Source of the DNA: an uncultured Lachnospiraceae bacterium
Lineage (GTDB): Bacteria > Bacillota > Clostridia > Lachnospirales > Lachnospiraceae
Reading direction: 5' to 3'
Length of the DNA stretch: 64,000 nt
Assembly: GCA_934343915.1 (NCBI GenBank)
Contig: CAKRIL010000005.1
Location: 1-64,000 of the forward strand
The position numbers and the translations under genes are program-made. Below, in pieces: positions 9,497 to 16,657 of this stretch (position 1 is the first letter of the stretch; each line of letters starts with the position of its first letter). The notes beneath the pieces are model-generated. The model made no database searches. It was not told the DNA's origin and saw only the letters and a list, made by a program, of their open reading frames with translations.

Positions 9497-9525
9497 TTGA
9501 CAAAATATTCCGTAGAGCGTATCAT
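9497..9525 (+). promoter_or_regulatory. Promoter of the HAD-tsaC-rpiB-upp operon
   Basis: TTGACA (9497-9502), a 17-base spacer and TATCAT (9520-9525) form a strong sigma-A type promoter. Transcription would start near 9532, which supports the start codon at 9562 rather than the in-frame ATG at 9538. Confidence 0.75.
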
Positions 9526-9561
9526 GTTCGTAGTATTTTGTGTGGAAAAGAGGACTTGAAT

Positions 9562-10446
9562 ATGCTGGTAATGGACGGGCAGGGAAGGCGGCCGATAGTT
9601 GCCATATGCTACGATTTCGATAAGACACTTTCGCCTGATGATATGCAGGCGCAGGGTTTTATTCAGTCGGTCGGCTATGATGTCGCGAAGTTCTGGGAGG
9701 AGACAGGGACGCTCGCCAGAGAGAACGACATGGACAGCAATCTTTCATATATGTATAAGATGGTTCAGGAGGCTGAGGGAAACCTTGTGTTCAGCAGGGC
9801 GGCACTGGAGGATTACGGCTCGAAGGTGAAGCTTTTTGACGGAGTGGCAGGCTGGTTTGAAAGAATAAGAGAGTACGGGCTTAGGCATGGTGTCAAGGTG
9901 GAACACTATATCATATCGTCGGGACTTAAGGAAATGATAGAAGGAACGAAGATAGCGAGGGAGGGTGCTTTTGAGAGGATATACGCGAGCAGCTTTTATT
10001 TTGATGAGCACGGAATGGTAAAATGGCCGGCGCAGGTTGTGAACTATACCAACAAGACACAGTATCTTTTCAGAATTTCCAAGGGAGTACTCGATATCAA
10101 TGATGCAGGAGTGAACGATTACTATGCACCGGAGGATATCAGGATTCCTTTTAAGAACATGGTATATATAGGTGACAGCGACACGGATGTTCCGTGCATG
10201 AAGCTGGTCAATTCATACGGAGGATATTCGGTAGGAGTGTATAATCCGTATACGGGAGATAAAAATAAGGTATATAAGATGATACGCGAGAACCGTATAA
10301 AGTATTATGCTGCCGCAGATTATACGGAGGGCTCGCAGATAGACAGACTTGTAAAGTCAATCATCGACGTTGCTGAGGCTGAGAACAGGCTTGATGCGAT
10401 GCATGAGGAGAGCGTGAGACAGGCAGCCTTAGGAGATAACACATGA
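9562..10446 (+). CDS. HAD-superfamily phosphatase, phosphoserine phosphatase-like
   Basis: The protein is a predicted cytosolic phosphatase of the haloacid dehalogenase superfamily. Motif I is DFDKTL (nucleophile Asp, acid Asp), a serine motif IISSG lies mid-protein and the C-terminal acidic motif is GDSDTDVPCM. A helical cap follows motif I, as in phosphoserine phosphatases, but the substrate cannot be told. I chose the ATG at 9562 because AGAGG stands 9 bases upstream and the promoter places the RNA start close to 9538; this gives 294 residues. The last four bases overlap the start of the Sua5 gene, so the two are probably translationally coupled. Confidence 0.8.
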   Translation: MLVMDGQGRRPIVAICYDFDKTLSPDDMQAQGFIQSVGYDVAKFWEETGTLARENDMDSNLSYMYKMVQEAEGNLVFSRAALEDYGSKVKLFDGVAGWFERIREYGLRHGVKVEHYIISSGLKEMIEGTKIAREGAFERIYASSFYFDEHGMVKWPAQVVNYTNKTQYLFRISKGVLDINDAGVNDYYAPEDIRIPFKNMVYIGDSDTDVPCMKLVNSYGGYSVGVYNPYTGDKNKVYKMIRENRIKYYAAADYTEGSQIDRLVKSIIDVAEAENRLDAMHEESVRQAALGDNT

Positions 10447-11495
10447 ACACAAAGATTGTAAAAATAGATGACAGCAATGAAGAGGAAGTCATACGGGAAG
10501 CCGGGGAGATACTTAAGAGCGGCGGACTTGTGGCATTCCCTACGGAGACAGTGTATGGGCTCGGAGGAGATGCACTCAAGGAGGATGCCGCGCGCAAGAT
10601 ATACAGTGCCAAGGGCAGACCGAGTGACAATCCGCTAATAGTACACATAGCGGATATAGGAGCTCTTGATGAGCTTGCAAGCGGGATTCCGGAATGTGCA
10701 TATAAGCTTGCAGAGGCTTTTTGGCCGGGACCGCTGACAATGATATTTAAGAAAAAGGATATTGTGCCTTATGGAACGACGGGCGGACTTGATACGGTTG
10801 CCATCCGTATGCCTAGCCACCCTGTGGCACATAAGCTTATACAGGATTCAGGTGTGTACATTGCGGCACCGAGTGCCAATCTGTCGGGCAGACCAAGCCC
10901 TACCAGGGCGGAGCATGTCGTTGAGGATATGGACGGCAGAATAGATATGATTATAGACGGCGGTGCCATCGAAATCGGAATAGAATCGACGATTGTGGAT
11001 GTGACATGCGAGGTTCCCATGATATTAAGACCGGGCTATGTGACGGCTGATATGATAAGGGATGTTCTCGGGGATGTATGCTTTGATGAGACAGTGCTTG
11101 CACATACCACGGTTAAAGGACAGCCGAAGGCACCGGGAATGAAGTACAGGCATTATGCACCGAAGGCGGAGCTTACCATATTCGAGGGCGACAATGATAA
11201 GGTTGTTTCAAGAATCAATGAGCTTGCCGCAGGCTATGAATATGACGGTCTTAAGGTGGGTATTCTCTCAAGTACCGAGAATGAGCACAGATACACACAT
11301 GGCGAGGCTGTTGTGGTAGGAAGCCGCGAGGATGAGCATGAGGTGGCTTCGCATCTTTTTGATGTTTTAAGACATTTTGACCATATTAATGTCGATATTA
11401 TTTTGTCGGAGGGCTTCAGCGAGGACAGCTTCGGACAAGCTGTTATGAACAGACTGATAAAGGCAGCCGGACATCATATTGAGACTGTTAAATAA
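10443..11495 (+). CDS. tsaC: L-threonylcarbamoyladenylate synthase (Sua5/TsaC family)
   Basis: This enzyme makes threonylcarbamoyl-AMP from threonine, bicarbonate and ATP, the first step of the t6A37 tRNA modification. Residues about 15-200 form the YrdC domain (FPTETVYGLGGDA, KGRPSDNPLIVHI, SANLSGRPSPT). The length of 350 shows the longer Sua5 type, with a C-terminal domain beginning after the linker APGMKYRHYAPKA. It overlaps the HAD gene by four bases (ATGA). The order Sua5, phosphatase-like protein, RpiB, Upp followed by an ATP synthase operon resembles the Bacillus subtilis ywlC-ywlE-ywlF-upp-atp region, supporting the assignment. Confidence 0.95.
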   Translation: MNTKIVKIDDSNEEEVIREAGEILKSGGLVAFPTETVYGLGGDALKEDAARKIYSAKGRPSDNPLIVHIADIGALDELASGIPECAYKLAEAFWPGPLTMIFKKKDIVPYGTTGGLDTVAIRMPSHPVAHKLIQDSGVYIAAPSANLSGRPSPTRAEHVVEDMDGRIDMIIDGGAIEIGIESTIVDVTCEVPMILRPGYVTADMIRDVLGDVCFDETVLAHTTVKGQPKAPGMKYRHYAPKAELTIFEGDNDKVVSRINELAAGYEYDGLKVGILSSTENEHRYTHGEAVVVGSREDEHEVASHLFDVLRHFDHINVDIILSEGFSEDSFGQAVMNRLIKAAGHHIETVK

Positions 11496-11531
11496 GATAA
11501 GGAGTGTCGTGGCGTACAGCCCGAAGCGTGC

Positions 11532-11990
11532 ATGAAAAAATATAACAGAATCGTATTTGTGAGTATGAATAACACCTGTATGGGACCTATGGCGGAGCTT
11601 CTCATGAAACATATAACCGTTCATAAGGACATTGAGATTATCTCACGCGGTCTTATTGTGCTGTTTCCGGAACCGGTTAATCCCAAGGCAATAGCTGTTA
11701 TGAGACAAAAAGGTATAATACTTGATAACAGAACCTCTGTCGCACTCACTGAGGAGGATATAATAGAGGACACACTTCTTCTTGCAATAGGCAATAAGGA
11801 GAAGGAAATGATTATCGAGACATATGACCCTGATAATCTGTACACCATATCAGAGTTCGTGGGTGATGCGGGAGAGATTCCCGACCCTTACGGCAAGGAG
11901 ATGGAGAGCTATATAGAGTGCTGTGATGAACTCATAAAATGGCTCAACAAGGTTGATGCAAGGCTTACACAGCTTGAAGCTGAGGAGTAG
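11532..11990 (+). CDS. Degenerate low-molecular-weight protein tyrosine/arginine phosphatase-like protein
   Basis: The fold and synteny are those of LMW phosphatases (YwlE in Bacillus, a protein-arginine phosphatase). The N-terminal P-loop reads VSMNNTCMGPMAE where the family has VCxGNTCRSPMAE. The nucleophile Cys is Ser11 and the phosphate-binding Arg is Met17, so ordinary catalysis should be lost. The general-acid Asp survives in DPYG near residue 117, and the length of 152 residues is normal. There is no frameshift or stop, so it appears to be a maintained pseudo-enzyme, perhaps a phosphoprotein-binding or regulatory protein. It lies 36 bases after the Sua5 gene; no strong ribosome site is visible before the ATG. 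Confidence 0.8.
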   Translation: MKKYNRIVFVSMNNTCMGPMAELLMKHITVHKDIEIISRGLIVLFPEPVNPKAIAVMRQKGIILDNRTSVALTEEDIIEDTLLLAIGNKEKEMIIETYDPDNLYTISEFVGDAGEIPDPYGKEMESYIECCDELIKWLNKVDARLTQLEAEE

Positions 11991-12021
11991 GAATATATAA
12001 TCAGAAAGAGAGGACAAGTAT

Positions 12022-12450
12022 ATGATAGCAATAGGCTGCGACCAGGGAGGATTCGCATTAAAGCAGGAGATTATGGCATATCTTGACAAGAAGGGATATG
12101 AGTACAAAGATTTCGGAAGTTACAGCGAGGCAAGCGTTGATTATCCTGAATATGCAAAGAAGGTGTGTGCTGCAATCAATGACGGAAGCTGCGACAGAGG
12201 AATACTTATCTGCGGTACGGGTATAGGAATATCCATAGCTGCCAACAAGATTAAGGGAATCCGTGCGGCACTCTGCACCGACTGCTTTATGGCGGAGGCA
12301 ACAAGACTTCACAATGATTCCAACGTACTTGCACTTGGCGGAAGAGTAATCGGACCGGGACTTGCGGTCAAGATTACGGAGACATTCCTCACAACGGAAT
12401 TTTCCAATGAGGAGAGACATATCCGCAGAATCAACATGCTTGAGAATTAA
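12022..12450 (+). CDS. rpiB: Ribose-5-phosphate isomerase B
   Basis: It interconverts ribose 5-phosphate and ribulose 5-phosphate in the pentose phosphate pathway; some relatives act on galactose 6-phosphate or allose 6-phosphate. The 142-residue protein is full length for the RpiB/LacAB family: IGCDQGGFALK at the N-terminus, GICGTG-type loop at ILICGTGIGISIAANK with the catalytic Cys64, and the anion hole region NKIKGIRAALC. Upstream AGAGAGGAC supports the ATG at 12022. It is in the same operon as upp, which uses PRPP derived from ribose 5-phosphate. Transketolase and a transaldolase-like enzyme occur elsewhere in the window. Confidence 0.95.
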   Translation: MIAIGCDQGGFALKQEIMAYLDKKGYEYKDFGSYSEASVDYPEYAKKVCAAINDGSCDRGILICGTGIGISIAANKIKGIRAALCTDCFMAEATRLHNDSNVLALGGRVIGPGLAVKITETFLTTEFSNEERHIRRINMLEN

Positions 12451-12478
12451 AAATATAATATATAATGGGAGGGCACTT

Positions 12479-13108
12479 ATGGGTAAGGTAATGATTATGG
12501 ATCATCCGTTGATTCAGCACAAGATCGGGATTCTCAGAAGAAAGGAGACAGGCTCTAAGGATTTCCGTACACTTATAAGCGAGATAGCAATGCTTATGTG
12601 CTATGAGGCTACAAGAGACTTAAAGCTTAAGGATGTGGAAATCGAGACGCCTATATGCAGGACGACGGTTAAGCAGCTCGCAGGAAAGAAGCTCGCTGTT
12701 GTTCCTATCTTAAGAGCAGGACTTGGAATGGTTGACGGAATGCTCGCCATGATTCCTGCCGCTAAGGTCGGACATATCGGTCTTTACCGCAACGAGGAGA
12801 CGTTGGAGCCTGTTGAGTACTACTGCAAGCTTCCACAGGACTGCGCTGACAGAGAGGTGTTCGTGGTTGACCCTATGCTTGCGACGGGAGGTTCATCATC
12901 GGCGGCAATCACTATGCTTAAGCAGAGAGGAATCAAGAATATCCGATTCATGTGCATTATTGCTGCACCTGAGGGAATTGAGAAAATGAAGAAGGATCAT
13001 CCGGATGTTGATATGTATATCGGAACCTGCGATGAGAGGCTCAACGAGCACGGATATATTATTCCGGGACTCGGTGATGCCGGAGACAGAATATTCGGAA
13101 CTAAGTAG
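12479..13108 (+). CDS. upp: Uracil phosphoribosyltransferase
   Basis: The enzyme salvages uracil by joining it to PRPP to give UMP. The 209-residue protein starts MGKVMIMDHPLIQHK, has PILRAGLGMVDGM, and carries the PRPP-binding loop VVDPMLATGGSS and the uracil-recognition end GYIIPGLGDAGDRIFGTK. The start at 12479 is chosen because GGGAGGGCACTT stands directly before it; a longer in-frame extension to 12362 would overlap rpiB and has no family support. It is the last gene of the operon starting near 9532 and is followed by a hairpin shared with the convergent gene. Confidence 0.97.
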   Translation: MGKVMIMDHPLIQHKIGILRRKETGSKDFRTLISEIAMLMCYEATRDLKLKDVEIETPICRTTVKQLAGKKLAVVPILRAGLGMVDGMLAMIPAAKVGHIGLYRNEETLEPVEYYCKLPQDCADREVFVVDPMLATGGSSSAAITMLKQRGIKNIRFMCIIAAPEGIEKMKKDHPDVDMYIGTCDERLNEHGYIIPGLGDAGDRIFGTK

Positions 13109-13111
13109 AAC

Positions 13112-13159
13112 AGAGCGTTATGTGCCTGCATGAGAAATCAGAGCGACACATAACGCTCT
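13112..13159. terminator. Hairpin between convergent upp and the DUF402 gene
   Basis: AGAGCGTTATGTG (13112-13124) pairs exactly with CACATAACGCTCT (13147-13159). The right arm lies inside the last codons of the minus-strand gene. There is no strong T run, so termination strength is uncertain, but the position between two convergent stop codons fits a shared terminator. Confidence 0.55.
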
Positions 13160-13620
13160 ATTAAATTGGTATAGCTGTGAAATTCGCCGTTGTCGATGCA
13201 TTTTATAAGTGAGTCGGCACAGCGCAGAGCTTCACACATTGTAGGCACGTCAATAAGAGAGACTTCAAGGGCATCGGCAAGCTCATCGAGGTCTACCACG
13301 GAGTAGCGGTTGTCACGGTATACAATCACATCTGCAAGCAAATCGGTGAATATATAAGTGTCGTTCTCGGCAGAATAATTGGTGTGGATTATGTCACAGT
13401 AGTAGTGAAGAAATCTTCCGAAGGCATCGTGGATTCTTGAAATCTTACAGCCCTTGTTGATGAGGTAGAGCGAGATGCCGCCGGCAATGTCGTGGCGCGG
13501 CTTCAATGTGGTCCAGCGTGTGATGAGCATGGCATCATCACGGTATAAAAGAACGTCGTCCTTAAGCTCAATTGTCTCAGATGGAATGTATCTCTTACGG
13601 AAAATAACAGGTCTTTTCAT
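13138..13620 (-). CDS. DUF402-family protein (possible nucleoside di/triphosphatase)
   Basis: The 160-residue protein resembles DUF402 proteins, a family with an FomD-like barrel some of whose members hydrolyse nucleoside di- and triphosphates. Visible family-like traits are the N-terminal MKRPVIFRKRYIPSE, the acidic segment YIFTDLLADVIVYRDNRY and DLDELADALE followed by a C-terminal helix. The start at 13620 has an excellent ribosome site (GGAGGTATACC before ATG on the minus strand). It is transcribed alone, toward upp, from a promoter at 13655-13683. The substrate cannot be told; the family match is from recalled pattern, not a search. Confidence 0.65.
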   Translation of the reverse strand: MKRPVIFRKRYIPSETIELKDDVLLYRDDAMLITRWTTLKPRHDIAGGISLYLINKGCKISRIHDAFGRFLHYYCDIIHTNYSAENDTYIFTDLLADVIVYRDNRYSVVDLDELADALEVSLIDVPTMCEALRCADSLIKCIDNGEFHSYTNLIERYVSL

Positions 13621-13654
13621 GGTATACCTCCGTGTGTGAGTCTTATTTCCATTA

Positions 13655-13683
13655 AATATACCAAAGAAATATAATTATTTCAA
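13655..13683 (-). promoter_or_regulatory. Promoter of the DUF402 gene
   Basis: On the minus strand TTGAAA (13683-13678), a 17-base spacer and TATATT (13660-13655) form a plausible sigma-A promoter 35 bases upstream of the start codon. Confidence 0.6.
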
Positions 13684-13743
13684 CAATTTACAGAAATTAA
13701 TTAAGCTTTGTGCCGGATGTCTGCAATGTTTAGTAATATTTAA

Positions 13744-13772
13744 TGGACTTTCAAAAAAATAAATAGTATAAT
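13744..13772 (+). promoter_or_regulatory. Promoter of the second ATP synthase operon
   Basis: TGGACT (13744-13749), a 17-base spacer and TATAAT (13767-13772) lie 37 bases upstream of atpZ. A second TATAAT a few bases downstream could be an alternative -10. Confidence 0.6.
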
Positions 13773-13808
13773 AATATAATAGTAAGCTTTGCAAAATGGA
13801 GGACAGCC

Positions 13809-14102
13809 ATGGCTAAGAAGCATAACGCATACAGGAATATTGCTCTTATTACCCAGCTGGGTATCAATGTTATGGTTCCTACTTTTTTATGCTTGTTCAT
13901 TGGTATATGGATTGGAAAATTCATAGGAACATGGGTGGTTATTCCACTGCTTTTCCTCGGAATGGCGGCGGGAATGCGCAACTGCTATCTTATGGCGAAG
14001 AGAGCCTCGGAGGACTCACATTCGGGAACCTCGAAGGATGCTTATTCGCACACGACAACAGGGAGTGAAGAGGATGACAGACACAACAAAGAAGACCATT
14101 AG
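13809..14102 (+). CDS. atpZ: AtpZ-like F0 accessory membrane protein
   Basis: Small two-helix membrane proteins of the AtpZ/AtpI group precede many ATP synthase operons and help c-ring assembly or Mg2+/Ca2+ supply. This one has 97 residues with two hydrophobic segments at about 10-32 and 38-60 and the family-like turn WIGKFIGTWVVIP. The remaining tail is polar and ends in acidic and His residues. GGAGGACAGCC precedes the ATG. It is the first gene of the operon and overlaps the next gene by 29 bases. Confidence 0.8.
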   Translation: MAKKHNAYRNIALITQLGINVMVPTFLCLFIGIWIGKFIGTWVVIPLLFLGMAAGMRNCYLMAKRASEDSHSGTSKDAYSHTTTGSEEDDRHNKEDH

Positions 14103-14475
14103 TGAGGTGCTGATTGGCATGGCGGTGTATCTTGCCGTGGCATCGGTATTCGTCCTTATTTTTACCAAAGACAAGCTCAAGGGTGAAGGCGGACTGCTTC
14201 TTGGCGGACTGGCGGGAGTGCTTATGCTCTTCTCAATGAAGCATACCATATATAAGGCTATGCACATGCAGAAGGGACATTCGGCATTTTTGGCATTTTC
14301 CTCAATCGGGAGAATGCTTGCTGCGGTGCTGCTGCTCGGGGCAATCGGATATTTCGGCTGGCTGAATCTGATAACAACATTCGTCGGGTTCTTCGGGCTT
14401 AAGTTCGCGACCTACGCTCAGCCTTTGACTGACAAGCTTATAGCAAAAGCAACTAAAAAAAAGCAAGGAGGTTGA
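14074..14475 (+). CDS. atpI: ATP synthase subunit I-like membrane protein
   Basis: The protein should aid assembly of the F0 c-ring. It has about 133 residues if started at the ATG at 14074 (MTDTTKKTISEVL), with four hydrophobic stretches spread across the protein, and ends in a Lys-rich tail. An earlier in-frame start at 14038 lies deeper inside atpZ and lacks a good ribosome site, while GGGAG stands 8 bases before 14074. Overlap with atpZ implies coupled translation. Sequence conservation in this family is low, so the call rests on length, hydropathy and position. Confidence 0.7.
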   Translation: MTDTTKKTISEVLIGMAVYLAVASVFVLIFTKDKLKGEGGLLLGGLAGVLMLFSMKHTIYKAMHMQKGHSAFLAFSSIGRMLAAVLLLGAIGYFGWLNLITTFVGFFGLKFATYAQPLTDKLIAKATKKKQGG

Positions 14476-14479
14476 TAAC

Positions 14480-15199
14480 GTGTCAGGACAATTCCCGGGT
14501 ATGATATTGGCGGATGCCGATTTCATGATTCATGGTGTGTTTAAGTACACGCTGTTTGGGCAGGAGTTGTATATTACGACAACCCATGTGGCAATGTTCA
14601 TTGTGACAATTCTTATACTGGTTGTCATGATATGCGCTCATCATACGATGAAACACGCAAAGCAGATTCCGGGTACATTCCAGAATATCATTGAGATGTA
14701 TGTTCAGACCATTGACAATATGGTGGTCTCCATTATGGGTAAGAACGCAAGACGCTTCGTTAATTACATCTGCGCGATATTCATGTATATACTGTTCTGC
14801 AACCTGTCAGGTCTGTTAGGCTTAAGACCGCCTACGGCAGATTACGGTGTAACATTACCATTAGGTCTTATTACCTTTGCACTTGTGCAGGGGTGTGGCA
14901 TTGCCAAGAACAAGGGCAGACATTTTACGAACCTGTTTAAGCCGGTTCCGCTTCTGTTCCCTATCAATTTAATCGGTGAGTTTGCGGTTCCGCTGTCATT
15001 ATCTCTACGTCTTTTTGGTAACATAATGTCAGGTACCGTCATGATGGGACTCATCTACGGATTGCTGCCGATATTCTTAAAGCTGGGACTTCCGGCTGCA
15101 CTTCATGTGTATTTTGATGTGTTCTCCGGCGCAATTCAGACGTATGTATTCTGTATGCTTACGATGGTATATATCAACGATAAGATTGCAGATGAATAG
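14480..15199 (+). CDS. atpB: ATP synthase F0 subunit a
   Basis: Subunit a forms the ion half-channels next to the c-ring. The 239-residue membrane protein contains the essential Arg in LSLRLFGNIMSG near residue 176 and the hydrophobic helices LITFALVQG and IYGLLPIFLKLG around it; the C-terminus IQTYVFCMLTMVYI is typical. It starts with GTG at 14480, supported by AAGGAGG eight bases upstream, only four bases after the previous stop. With the Na+-type c subunit next door it probably conducts Na+. Confidence 0.96.
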   Translation: MSGQFPGMILADADFMIHGVFKYTLFGQELYITTTHVAMFIVTILILVVMICAHHTMKHAKQIPGTFQNIIEMYVQTIDNMVVSIMGKNARRFVNYICAIFMYILFCNLSGLLGLRPPTADYGVTLPLGLITFALVQGCGIAKNKGRHFTNLFKPVPLLFPINLIGEFAVPLSLSLRLFGNIMSGTVMMGLIYGLLPIFLKLGLPAALHVYFDVFSGAIQTYVFCMLTMVYINDKIADE

Positions 15200-15245
15200 G
15201 TTGATTATTAAAACAATATAATTTTATTTTCAGGAGGAATTTAAG

Positions 15246-15506
15246 ATGATTGATGGAAGAGCATTAGTTTTAGCATGTTCAGCAGTAGGTGCGGGTATTG
15301 CGATGATAGCAGGTGTCGGACCTGGTATAGGACAGGGTATTGCAGCAGGTCATGCAGCAGCAGCAGTAGGACGTAATCCGGGAGCCAAGTCGGATATTAC
15401 ATCTACCATGCTTCTTGGACAGGCGGTAGCCGAGACAACAGGTCTTTACGGATTTGCGGTTGCGATTATTCTCTTATTTGCCAACCCTCTTATCGGAAAG
15501 CTTTGA
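15246..15506 (+). CDS. atpE: ATP synthase F0 subunit c with Na+-binding signature
   Basis: The 86-residue c subunit is a two-helix hairpin that forms the rotor ring. The ion-carrying Glu is E63 in helix 2. Gln30 in helix 1 (PGIGQG) and V61, T64, T65 and Y68 around E63 (AVAETTGLYG) line up with the Na+ ligands Q32, V63, E65, S66, T67 and Y70 of the Ilyobacter tartaricus ring, with Thr in place of Ser66. Na+ coupling is therefore predicted, not proven. CAGGAGGAATTTAAG precedes the ATG. Confidence 0.96.
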   Translation: MIDGRALVLACSAVGAGIAMIAGVGPGIGQGIAAGHAAAAVGRNPGAKSDITSTMLLGQAVAETTGLYGFAVAIILLFANPLIGKL

Positions 15507-15554
15507 TTATAAACGAAGCTCACAAGAGAATAATAAGCGAAGGGAGGCAAGACC

Positions 15555-16070
15555 TTGGAAAGAATGTTCAACCTAGATCCACAGCTTATCCAGGATGTGA
15601 TTATTACAGCTATTAACATCTTTATTCTCTTTTTGGCGGGTTCATACCTGATGTTCAATCCGGTGAGAAATTTCCTTAACAAGCGTAAGGAAGGAATCGC
15701 TAATGACATCGATAAGGCTAAGGCTGATATGCAGGATGCAGAGGCTATGAAGGCTGAGTATGAGGCTAAGTTAAAAGAGGCGGATAAGGAAGTGGAGGCT
15801 ATTCTTGCGGACGCGAGAAAGCGTGCACTTGCGAGAGAGGAACAGATTATAGAAGAGGCTAAGACGGAGGCAGCACATATTATCGAGAGAGCTCACAATG
15901 AGGTTCTGTTAGAGAAGAAGGGTGCAGCCGACGATATGAAGAAAGAAATGATAGCTCTTGCATCGGTACTTGCCGGCAAGGTGGTATCTGCTTCAATTAA
16001 CACAGACATTCAAGCGTCGTTAGTTGATGAGACGCTTCGTGAAATGGGTGATGATACATGGCAAAATTAG
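15555..16070 (+). CDS. atpF: ATP synthase F0 subunit b
   Basis: Subunit b is the peripheral stalk. One membrane helix lies at about residues 12-32 (ITAINIFILFLAGSYLMF), followed by a long charged helix rich in Lys, Glu and Ala, as expected for the right-handed coiled-coil dimer. I take TTG at 15555 as the start because AGGGAGG stands seven bases upstream; ATG at 15564 is the alternative. Length 171. It overlaps atpH by 13 bases. Confidence 0.95.
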   Translation: MERMFNLDPQLIQDVIITAINIFILFLAGSYLMFNPVRNFLNKRKEGIANDIDKAKADMQDAEAMKAEYEAKLKEADKEVEAILADARKRALAREEQIIEEAKTEAAHIIERAHNEVLLEKKGAADDMKKEMIALASVLAGKVVSASINTDIQASLVDETLREMGDDTWQN

Positions 16071-16606
16071 CAGCATCAGCGTACGGACAGGCTCTTTATG
16101 AGCTCGCCATCGAGAGCGGCAGTGCTGCCGGTTATCTTGACGAGGCGCAGATTGTCTTAGAAGCGTTTAAGGAGAACGCAGAGCTGTTCGATTTCCTTAA
16201 CAATCCTAAGATAAGTAAAACCAACAAAATAGAGGCAATGGAGAACATCTTCGATTCGCGTGTTCGAAAGGACATCACGGGACTTCTTGTTCTTGCAGTT
16301 GAGAAGGACAGACAGAACGAGCTGTCCGGAATACTTGAGTATTTCATAGCAAGAACGAAGGAATACCTTAAGATAGGTATTGTGTATGTCACGACACCGA
16401 TGGAGCTTTCGGCGCAGCAGAAGGCGGATGTGGAGAAGAAGCTTCTCGGGACAACGGATTTTACGACACTTGAGATGCAGTATTCCATTGACGAGAGCCT
16501 TATAGGCGGCATGGTTATCCGCATTGGAGACAGAGTTGTGGATACCAGCATTAAGACTAAGCTTGCAGAGCTTACGAAGAATCTTAATAAGATTCAGTTA
16601 GCTTAA
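16058..16606 (+). CDS. atpH: ATP synthase F1 subunit delta
   Basis: Delta joins the peripheral stalk to the top of the F1 head. The 182-residue protein has the family pattern: an N-terminal helical bundle beginning AYGQALYELAIESG and a C-terminal strand with SLIGGMVIRIGDRVVDTSIKTKL. The start overlaps the end of atpF by 13 bases, so translation is probably coupled. Confidence 0.95.
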   Translation: MAKLAASAYGQALYELAIESGSAAGYLDEAQIVLEAFKENAELFDFLNNPKISKTNKIEAMENIFDSRVRKDITGLLVLAVEKDRQNELSGILEYFIARTKEYLKIGIVYVTTPMELSAQQKADVEKKLLGTTDFTTLEMQYSIDESLIGGMVIRIGDRVVDTSIKTKLAELTKNLNKIQLA

Positions 16607-16657
16607 GGAATAGTCAGAGCAGTACCAAGATTATAAGAAGGAAGGTGCAAGAGCCTT

